A stretch of 64,000 bases of DNA from UTCFX2 sp963726375 (GTDB lineage Bacteria > Chloroflexota > Anaerolineae > Anaerolineales > UBA4823). The stretch's first letter is position 1; each line of letters begins with the position of its first letter. The notes beneath the pieces are model-generated. The model was given only the letters and a program-made list of their open reading frames with translations. It searched no databases and had not been told where the DNA came from. The position numbers and the translations under genes are program-made. The stretch lies in the NCBI GenBank assembly GCA_963726375.1, contig CAVSCE010000009.1:310001-374000 (forward strand), in the 5' to 3' direction. Below are positions 56,526-64,000 of the stretch, piece by piece.

Positions 56526-57492
56526 ATGCCCATAGAAATTCCGAAAGACAAATGGCCTGGCAGTGTCCGCCAGGTGACGCTTGGAGCGACTGCAGCCGAA
56601 GGTGGGACGCGGACCGCGGACGGTGACTGTGGGAGGGGAGACCATGATGCCGTTCATGCATTTCGAAGGCAGATCAGCCAAACCGACCGCTGGTAGGGAT
56701 GGAAATCCGGGATCGACGACCCGAAGAATGGTCTCCACTGCTTCTGGAGATGTGGGGTGCGTTATTGGATGATCCCGCGAATGGGCGAAAGCAGCTGAAG
56801 AAGCAGGCGCCGACCTGATCCAGCTTGTGCTTGGATTGGAGAACACCCCGGACAGTGCGGTTGCAAGTGTGAAATCAGTTTTAAGCAAGCGGTCTGCCGC
56901 TGATCGTGTTTGGACCCGGTCAGGCGGAGGTGGATAACAATTTACTTGTAGCCGTCGCAGAAGCGACCAAAGGGGAGCGGCTTCTGCTCGGTATCTGCGA
57001 AGACAAGAACTACCGCACAATCGTCGCGACCGCAATGGCAAATGGTCACCTTGTCGACGCCCGCACCCCGATGGACGTCAACCTGGCCAAACAGCTCAAT
57101 ATCTTGATCAGCGACATGGGTTTGCCGTTGGATCGAATCATCATGGACCCAACCACAGGGGCATTGGGTTATGGGATCGAATACGGCTATTCGGTTATGG
57201 AACGGCTGCGGCTTGCCGCGCTGCAAGGCGATTCGATGACCCAGCTCCGATGCTCGTGACCCCTGGATTCGAAGCCTGGAAGACGAAAGAATCAAAGGTA
57301 GGCGAGGGTGTCCCTTCAAGCTGGGGTGATTGGCTTCAGCGTGCGATCAATTGGGAGACGATGACAGCGGTCGCTTTATTAGAATCTGGTGCGGATATCC
57401 TCATTTTGCGCCACCCGGAGAGCGTGAAACGTGTCCAGGCGGCGATCGAAGAGCTGATGGCTGTTCAGGCTTTAAAGCTGACCCGCAAATAA
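56526..57492 (+). CDS. acsD: Corrinoid iron-sulfur protein small subunit (AcsD/CdhD), at least five frameshifts
   Basis: ATG 56526 after AAAGGAGG. Conserved text is read across frames: KWPGSVRQVTLGATAAEGGT, TVTVGGETMMPFMHFEG, MEIRDRRPEEWSPLLLEMWG, EWAKAAEEAGADLIQLVLG, LPLIVFGPGQAEVDNNLLVA, EDKNYRTIVATAMANGHLVD, and PMLVTPGFEAWKTKESKVGE. Joined it is about 320 residues, the family length. It forms a TIM barrel and pairs with AcsC to carry the methyl group between AcsE and AcsB. No essential block is missing, so the shifts look like errors. Confidence 0.88.
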
Positions 57493-57507
57493 TCGGAGTA
57501 AATAACT

Positions 57508-58833
57508 ATGGCACTATCAGGAATCCAAATCTACAAATTGCTTCCGCAAACCAACTGTAAGGAATGCGGGTTTCCGACCTGCCTGGCTTTCGCGATGAAA
57601 CTGGCTGCAAAGCAGGTAGAGCTTTCCTCCTGTCCTTATGTCAGCGAAGAGTCAAAAGCGCAGCTTGCTGAATCGGCCGCCCCACCGATCCGCTTGGTTT
57701 CATTGAAATCAGATGGGTTTGAAGTAAAAGCCGGAAATGAAGTTGTCCTCTATCGGCATGAAAAGACCTTTTATAACAAACCCGGTTTGTTCATTCAGCT
57801 GGTCGACACAGATACCCCGGAGGCGATCCAAACAAAAGCTGCTGGTGCAGACGCCTATACAGTTAATTATGTCGGGATCGAGCTGAAGCTGGACGGATTT
57901 GCTGTCGCATGCTGCCAGTGGTGACCCCGAAAAATTTGCTTCGGCCGTAAAAGCTGTCAGGATGGCGAGCAAGCGGCCGCTGATACTGGTCAGCAGAGAT
58001 CCAGCAGTGGTGGAGGCCGGGCTCAAGGTTCTGCCGGGTGAGGTTCCGCTGATCCATGCTGCTGACGCCTCGAACTGGCAGGCAATGGCTGGACTGGCGA
58101 AGCAGTATAAAGCCGCGCTTGCGGTTTCGGCTGCGACTGTCGATGAAGCTGCCGACTTAACCGAGAAGATAAAAACAGCTGGCCTCGAGGACCTGGTTTT
58201 AGATCCAGGGAGCGGGAGTCTGGGGCCGCTGCTTACCTTCAGCACACTGGTCCGCCGGCTTGCGCTGAAGAAGAATTTCCGCCCGCTCGGGTATCCGTCA
58301 AATTGTTTTCCCGAAGTACTGTGGCAGCTGCGACCCAGGCAATCGCAAAATTTGCTGGATTTATCGTCCTGGAAAGTTTTTCACCAGAGCTGGTTTATCC
58401 GCTGCTTGTGCTGCGAGAAAATATTTACACCGATCCGCAAAAGCCGATCCAGGTCCAGCCTGGTGTTTATGAGATCAACAATCCCAAACGCAGACAGCCC
58501 GGTCCTGGTTACGACGAATTTCAGCATCACCTACTTCAGCGTGGCAAACGAAGTCGAGAGGATCTGGACTTCCAGCCTGGCTGGTGGTGTGCGATGCAGA
58601 AGGAATGAGCGTTCTAACTGCCTGGGCTGCTGGGAAATTTGACTCCGAACGGATTGCCAAGGCAGTTAAGGCATACGGCCTGGCTGATAAAGGTGAGCCG
58701 GAAGCGGATCGTCATCCCAGGACATGTAGCAGTGCTTTCTGGTGAGCTTGAAGCGGAACTGTCCGACTGGGAGATCCGGGTCGGTCCGCGCGAAGCGGTC
58801 GACCTGCCAAAATTTATGAAACAGGCGCTTTAG
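57508..58833 (+). CDS. acsC: Corrinoid iron-sulfur protein large subunit (AcsC/CdhE), frameshifted
   Basis: ATG 57508 starts MALSGIQIYKLLPQTNCKEC. The [4Fe-4S] ligands follow as NCKECGFPTCLAFAMKLAAK with the last cysteine in SSCP. Shifts occur near 57900, 58300, 58500, 58580 and 58690, joining GDPEKFASAVKAVRMASKRP, STVAAATQAIAKFAGFIVLE, LVTTNFSITYFSVANEVE, TAWAAGKFDSERIAKAVKAY and RIVIPGHVAVLSGELEAELS, which is the C-terminal cobalamin-binding domain. Joined length about 440. It carries Co-bound methyl for acetyl-CoA synthesis. Confidence 0.9.
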
Positions 58834-58869
58834 CTACTTGGAGGACCGAACACCAGAAGCAGTCTGGAA

Positions 58870-60824
58870 ATGACCAATTATTCCGTCCGTTCTGACGTCG
58901 CTTTCAAAGCCGGTAAAGGTACCCAGCAGGTACACTGCTATCTGAAGCGGCGCAGCCTGGCCGGGATCGAGATTGCCCAACCATGCGGTGGGCAGGGCCG
59001 CTGTGGACGGTGTGCTGTTCAAGTGCTTGAAGGACCTGTTCGCCGCCGCAGCACGCTGCGGCTTACTCAGACGATCTGATCAGGGATATGCCCTTGCCTG
59101 CCAGACGGTGGTGGAAGGGGATGTATCGTTCGCGTACCGAGCAGGAGAAGATTGAGAGACGGTTGACCACGGATCTGACGGTAGCGGAAATCAGGGTACC
59201 GACTGGATACGACTTCCGTCGCAGATCAATCGATCCGAAGGGTCCGGCTCAGCCTATCCCCGCCGAGCATGGACGACCAGACAGATGACTTCAGCCGTTT
59301 GCTGACAGCCCTCCGCCAGCAGACAGGATTTCCTGCAGTTCGATCGTCGTCTGCAGCATGCTGCGTAAGCTTGGAAGCATCCTGCGCGAAGGCGGAATGG
59401 GAAGTCACTGCAATCCTGGATGTCATGAAGCGTTTCGAGCAGACGCGGTCGAGGAACGCTTGATCGATCTGCTGCCAGGACATCAGTTTGACGATCAGCC
59501 GTTATGTGGGGCTGCGATCGATATCGGTACGACCACTGTAACGGTCTGGCTGGTTGATCTGTCAGCGGCGAGGTCAAAGCCCAGGTATCTGATTACAACG
59601 GTCAAATCGCGCGCGGCGAAGATGTGATTTCGCGGATTGTGTACGCCATCGAGGAATGGTCGGCGAGGAGATGCGGAATCTGGTACTGGAACGATTAACC
59701 GGCTTCTTGAGACTGCATGCAAACAAGTTGAATCGTCGCATACAAGTCCACCCCAGGAAATTGTTAAAGCAACATTTCCGGAAACAGCACATGATGCATC
59801 TGCTGTTGGGCATACCTGCGGCCAGCATTCGGCTTGTCGCCATTTGTCACCACTGTGAACCATGTGCCCCTGTGACCGGCGCGAGAAGATGGGCTGCAAA
59901 TCAACCCGGAAGGCATCGGTTGATTGCCTGCCGGGAGTAGCAAGCTATGTCGGCGCGGATATCACCGCCGGGGTGTATCGCTTCCGGTATGGATGACTGC
60001 GACCAAGTCACCCTCTTTATGGATGTCGGTACCAACGGGGAGATCGTGCTGGGATCGAGCGAATGGCTGGTTACCTGTGCCTGTTCTGCCGGACCGGCTT
60101 TTGAAGGGGCGGGAGTTGTGGATGGAATGCGCGCAACCAAAGGCGCCATCGAAGAAGTATGGATCAACAGGCGAAACATCATGAACCCACTTCCGGGTGA
60201 TTGGCGGCGGAAATCCGGTAGGGTATCTGCGGCAGCGGGTTGATCTCGCTCCTGGCAGAGATGTTCATGACCGGTGTTGATCGACAAAGCCGGGAACATG
60301 AATACCCATCTCGACGACCCATCGGATTCGCCAGGGCGAGCATGGCTTGGAATATGTGATTGCCTGGGGTAGCTGAGACCGAGCACAAGCGAGATATTGT
60401 CATCACGCATGTTGATATCGACAACTTGATCCGCGCCAAAGGCGCTATCTACGCTGGCTACACCGTACTGGCAGACAGCGTTGGCGTGCCGATGGAGATG
60501 ATCGACCAGATGTTGATCGGTGGATCGTTCGGAAAATACATCAATGTCGAAAAAGCAGTTCAAATTGGACTGCTGCCCGATATGCCCTGGGAGCGATTTC
60601 AATTCCTGGGAAATACGTCGGTGCGAGGGGCATATTATGCCTTCTGGACCGAAATGCCCGAGAGCGCATCAGCGATATCGCCTGCACGAATGACTTACAT
60701 CGAACTTTCGGCGGATAATTCATTTTACGAAGCTTTCATGTCGGCCTTGTTCCTGCCGCATACGGACCTGGATCGCTGTTCCCAGTCGTGGCAGAGGCGC
60801 TGCAAAAGAGTCAACAAGTACTAA
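58870..60824 (+). CDS. Corrinoid activation/regeneration protein (RACo-like: [2Fe-2S] + ASKHA), heavily frameshifted
   Basis: ATG 58870. A [2Fe-2S] domain is visible as AQPCGGQGRCGRCAVQVLEG and, one frame away, ALACQTVVEGDVSFAYRAGE. The ASKHA domain follows: AAIDIGTTTVTVWLVDLS (59500), VSDYNGQIARGEDVISRIVY, MMHLLLGIPAASIR, DVGTNGEIVLGS, ACSAGPAFEGAGVVDGMRAT and IDQMLIGGSFGKYINVEKAV. At least eight frameshifts break it. RACo-type proteins use ATP to reduce inactive Co(II) in the corrinoid protein back to Co(I). Joined length about 650. It lies between acsC and acsE, where this activator is usual. Confidence 0.85.
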
Positions 60825-60857
60825 TATCCAGAATTCAAATGAAGGATGGGAGGACGC

Positions 60858-61783
60858 ATGTATATCATTGGCGAAAATATTCATATCATCTCGGAAAAAG
60901 TAAAGGAAGCTCTGAAAAAAAAGGACGTCAGTATTTTCCAGGAACTGGCGGTCAGACAGGTGGAAGCCGGGGCGCAGGCGCTGGATATCAACCTGGGCCC
61001 GCGTAAGAAGGACGGGGAGGAAATTTTCCCCTGGATGGTGGAGACGGTCGAGGCGGTAGTCGATGTGCCGTTGAGTTTCGACACCACGAACCTGGCTGGG
61101 GATCGAAGCCGGATTGAAGAAGATCACCAAAGCACAGCCAATCATCAACTCGACTTCCGCGGAACCCGAGCGACTTGAGAAAGTGCCGCTGCTGGCGAAA
61201 AAATATAATGCCAGAATGATCGCATTAACGATGGGTTCTTCGGGAATCCCGGTTGCTGCGGACGAGCGTGTAAACATCGCAGTCGAAACGCTCATCCCAA
61301 GGATGATGGAGATCGATTATCCCGATGGAAAACCTGATCATCGACCCGCTGGTGCTGACTGTTTCTGGCTGCCAGCAGTACTGCCCGCAATTGATCGAGG
61401 CGGTGCGGACGCTGCAGTATGCCTGGGATCCGTCGCCTGCGATTTCGGTCGGGCTTTCGAATGTTTCAAATGCAGTGCCGGCGCAGAACCGCCCGTTGAT
61501 CAACCGGGCCTACTGGCGATGCTGATGGGCGTCGGGCTGCAAATGATGATTGCGCAATCCGATGGACGAGCAGCTGAAGGAGACGCATCCGGGTCATCGA
61601 GAATCGCGATGACAGCGACCCGGTGGGGCGGCTGTACCTGAAGATTGCCGACCGGATCGCCGCGATGGAAGAGCCTGCGTCGATGACGTGGACATGAGCG
61701 ATCCGGAGCAGGTCGCGATCTGGAAAACGGTGCAAATCTTGTTGGACAAAGTTATTTATGCCGAAGCTTACCTGGGTCAATAA
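60858..61783 (+). CDS. acsE: Methyltetrahydrofolate:corrinoid iron-sulfur protein methyltransferase (AcsE), frameshifted
   Basis: ATG 60858 (GGGAGGACGC upstream). Pterin-binding TIM-barrel blocks in order but in changing frames: MYIIGENIHIISEKVKEALK, VEAGAQALDINLGPRKKDGE, VPLSFDTTN, AQPIINSTSAEPERLEKVPL, MENLIIDPLVLTVSGCQQYC, ISVGLSNVSNAVPAQNRPLI, and the C-terminal LDKVIYAEAYLGQ. Shifts near 61100, 61320, 61510, 61560 and 61690. Joined length about 305. It moves the methyl from methyl-THF to the cobalt of AcsCD. Confidence 0.9.
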
Positions 61784-61843
61784 ACCGATCTGATGAGCAT
61801 ATCGCACTGGTATGAAAATACAGTTGTTAGAAGGAGGTTCAAA

Positions 61844-63294
61844 ATGCCTGGATTTACACCTGGACGGCGTTGGCAACCGCCATTTCTGCCCTTTAAAAAA
61901 GAGCCGCTTGGGCCGCGGGCATTGGCAGCGGTTGAGCGTGTGGTCAAAGGGCCGATATTTGGCTGCCGGATGTGTGGCAATTGCCTGCTGCAGGAGACGG
62001 CCTTTATCTGCTCGATGGAATGCCCAAAGGGGCATCCGGAATGGCCCATGCGGCGGCTCAACCGAAGAACATTGTTACGTGGATGAAACTCGCCCTTGCA
62101 TCTGGTACAAAATCTACGAGAGGGCTTTCACGATGGGGCGGGAAGAAACTGCTGGAAGTCTTGCCGCCGCTTGATTGGAACAAAGTTGGCACCGAAACCT
62201 GGGGCGATGTATTTGTCAGATGCGTAAAGTTGGCACAGGAAAAGTTGTTATCCGGGATGCTGACACGGGATCGCTGCCAAGCGAGCCGTAGACCTGGGAG
62301 TCGGTCTTCCAGCCTGTACGCCAGCCGGATTGGTGGAAAGGTGATGCGGAATACCATCCCCCGGCATACAGCGAGCCGGTCTCCGAGCTGGAACGCCGGC
62401 TGAAGGCGGGTGAGTTTGTCGTCACAGCCGAAGTCGCTCCGCCGTTGACAACTGCTACTAAAAAGCTGGTCTCGAATATCGAATTGGTGAAGCCATATGT
62501 GGCGGCGATAAACTTCACGGACTCGCCATCGGCAACGCCGCGCATGTCCAGCTGGGCCTGCAGCACCATCGCAATCCAGAACGGAGCTGAGCCAGTGATG
62601 CAGATCGCGGCGCGTGACCGGACTCGGATCGGGCTGCAAGCCGAAGTCCTGGGCGCAAACGCACTGGGGGTACGCAATATTCTGTGTCTATCCGGCGACA
62701 GCATGAAGATGTCCCCCGAACCGCGCGGCCGGATGGACATTCTGGATATCGACTCGATCCAGATGCTGTGGATCTTGCGGCGGATGCGCGATGATGGCAC
62801 ATACCTGGATGGGCGCTCGATGAAATTCCCCCCAAAGTATTTTCCTGGGCGCGGCAGCCTCGCCGTATGCCTCGGAACCCAGATTTCAGGCAATCCGAGA
62901 GCACAAGAAAGTCAATGCCGGGGCACAGTTCTTCCAGACAAACCTGGTATTTGACCCGGATGGGTTGGAAATCTGGCTGAACGAGCTGGCCAAACGAGAT
63001 ATCCTGGATAAAGTCTACATCTTAATCGGGATCACTCCACTCAAAAACTTGAAGATGGCGCATTATATGCATCAAGAAGTGCCGGGTGTAGTCATCCCGG
63101 AGAAGCTGTTGCTAAGCGGATGGAAGCCGCTGGGGATGGCGCAGAGGAAGAAGGCGTGCAGATTGCTCTGGAGTTGATCGAAGCGATCAAGAGGAAAACA
63201 AGGTGTGCATGGCATCCACCTGATGGCAGTCGGCTGGGAAGAGATCGTACCGCGAATAATCCAGGAAGCTGGATTGGAGAAGGTGTCTGGTTAA
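61844..63294 (+). CDS. MetV-MetF segment: methylene-THF reductase partner and reductase, apparently joined, frameshifted
   Basis: ATG 61844 after AGAAGGAGG. The first part is MetV-like: FGCRMCGNCLLQETAFICSM with ECPKG, NGPCGGSTEEHCYVDETRPC and WYKIYERAF. Text then continues DADTGSLPSEP, a TAG, and VFQPVRQPDWWKGDAEYHPP leading into MetF: ELERRLKAGEFVVTAEVAPP, IAARDRTRIGLQAEVLGANA, ILCLSGDS, VNAGAQFFQTNLVFDPDGLE, HLMAVGWEEIVPRIIQEAGL, stop 63292-63294. No ATG, GTG or TTG starts MetF before its first conserved block, so the two may be one polypeptide (about 480 residues). It reduces methylene-THF to methyl-THF, feeding AcsE. At least seven shifts. Confidence 0.85.
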
Positions 63295-63365
63295 AGATCG
63301 ATCCAACAGAGAACATCTGACTGCGAAACAGCCGCAAACATCTCGAACCAGGATGTGAACTGACT

Positions 63366-63371
63366 TATAAT
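63366..63371 (+). promoter_or_regulatory. Possible -10 element before the last gene
   Basis: TATAAT at 63366-63371, 64 bases before the ATG at 63435, is a consensus -10, but the hexamer 17 bases upstream (TCGAAC) is a poor -35. Confidence 0.35.
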
Positions 63372-63434
63372 ATTCTGGTGGAGGGGTGTTTGTGGCTTTT
63401 TTTGAAAACGAATATCTTGAGAGGATTCTGAACG

Positions 63435-64000
63435 ATGTTGGCGAATGATTGGATTGAGAACTACATCCTGCTGGCATTGCGGATGGATCGTGCTTTTCAA
63501 CAGGTGGATGCCGCTCCTTTCTTAGATACATATTACGGACCTGAAAAGCTGAAGACAGCCGCGACTTCTGAAGCAATTTGGGATTTCCGCAGGCTTGCAG
63601 ATCAAGCCAGTTCGCTATTAGACCGGCTCCCCAGCCTCAACCTGGACCTCAACCGGGAGATTTACCTGGCAAAGCATGTTGAAGCGCTCGAGACAATCGC
63701 CCGGATAAAATCCGGGGAGGCGATGCCATTCTTTCTTCAGCTTGAAAAAGTCTTCGACATCCAACCGGATTGGATCCCGGAGCAGGAATTTGAAGAGTCA
63801 CTCAGCCTGCTGGATCAAGCGCTGCCGGGAAAGGGTGCACTAAAAGAAAGGTATTCCGGCTGGCTTGAGAGCATTCGTCTTCCGCTTGAAAAAACCGAGC
63901 TGGTCCTCCCGATCATGGAATTGATCCTGGCAGAAGCTCGAAAGAGGACTGACAGGATTGTGCCGCTGCCGGAGGGTGAGGTGCTGGATCTGGAACCACG
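63435..64000 (+). CDS. Hypothetical protein, N-terminal part (runs off the window)
   Basis: The frame is open from ATG 63435 to the end of the window, 188 codons without stop. It begins MLANDWIENYILLALRMDRA and contains PFLDTYYGPEKLKTA, then charged helices (FRRLADQASSLLDRLPSLNL, EIYLAKHVEALETIARI). An xxDxYYGPxxL motif near the N terminus occurs in a group of uncharacterised alpha-helical proteins of Chloroflexota and Actinobacteria that may be DUF885/M32-like metallopeptidases; the metal site would be outside this window. Codon use matches the neighbours. Confidence 0.6.
   Translation, partial: MLANDWIENYILLALRMDRAFQQVDAAPFLDTYYGPEKLKTAATSEAIWDFRRLADQASSLLDRLPSLNLDLNREIYLAKHVEALETIARIKSGEAMPFFLQLEKVFDIQPDWIPEQEFEESLSLLDQALPGKGALKERYSGWLESIRLPLEKTELVLPIMELILAEARKRTDRIVPLPEGEVLDLEP

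Noticed and set aside
56526..63294. Pseudogenised Wood-Ljungdahl cluster
   Set aside because: All motifs are preserved across frames with no missing blocks, and acsA and most of acsB are intact, so indel errors are more likely than decay.
1..64000. CRISPR arrays, insertion sequences, phage genes
   Set aside because: No regularly spaced repeats, transposases, integrases or terminal inverted repeats were found.

Overview
The window looks like a chromosomal segment of an anaerobic Chloroflexota bacterium, most likely class Anaerolineae. This is inferred from gene content: a bacterial Wood-Ljungdahl cluster, an MvhADG-HdrABC hydrogenase/heterodisulfide-reductase operon, a BTAD-AAA regulator, a TrmI-type tRNA methyltransferase, secreted proteins ending in an LP[LV][IV] tail, and no outer-membrane genes. 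No CRISPR array, prophage or insertion sequence was seen.

Layout. 0-6.4 kb: a nucleobase/nucleoside cassette (end of an ABC ATPase, two permeases, creatininase-like amidohydrolase, XRE-cupin regulator, 8-oxoguanine-deaminase-like and cytosine-deaminase-like amidohydrolases). 6.6-13.7 kb: an alpha-oxoamine synthase, an RlmI-like rRNA methyltransferase, tmRNA (ssrA), an ECF sigma factor, two tandem DegV proteins, a possible anti-sigma, and a serine esterase. 13.7-21.4 kb (minus strand): hdrCBA-mvhDGA, hydrogenase maturation protease and a cyclic-nucleotide-binding-fold protein, which would couple H2 oxidation to ferredoxin reduction by flavin-based electron bifurcation. 21.7-33.9 kb: mixed housekeeping genes, including erpA, a Crp/Fnr regulator divergent from a hemerythrin, smpB, an LCP cell-wall protein, a eukaryote-like tandem phosphofructokinase, an iron-dependent alcohol dehydrogenase and an RsmC-like methyltransferase. 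34-42 kb: a large BTAD-AAA-TPR regulator, small membrane and NAD-binding proteins, a secreted subtilisin-like protease and the remnant of another secreted protein. 42-50.2 kb: a predicted beta-solenoid tail-anchored protein, ribosomal protein L25 with a structured leader, Nudix hydrolase, trmI, cold-shock protein, mnmA-iscS, tatD, polyprenyl synthase and a tRNA with anticodon CAU. 50.2-63.3 kb: DUF1638 protein, HMA-like protein, CO dehydrogenase (cooS/acsA), acsB, acsD, acsC, corrinoid activator (RACo-like), acsE and a metV-metF segment, i.e. the carbonyl branch and the last steps of the methyl branch of the Wood-Ljungdahl pathway. The window ends inside an unrecognised gene.

The hydrogenase-Hdr operon (reduced ferredoxin from H2) and the CODH/ACS-MetVF cluster (users or producers of reduced ferredoxin) would work together in H2/CO2 acetogenesis or in its reverse.

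Quality warning: at least 20 genes are broken by single-base frameshifts, often at homopolymers, while conserved motifs continue in the neighbouring frame. The density is extreme at 56.5-63.3 kb. I treat these as probable sequencing indels rather than pseudogenes, so coordinates of such genes are whole spans, not clean reading frames.
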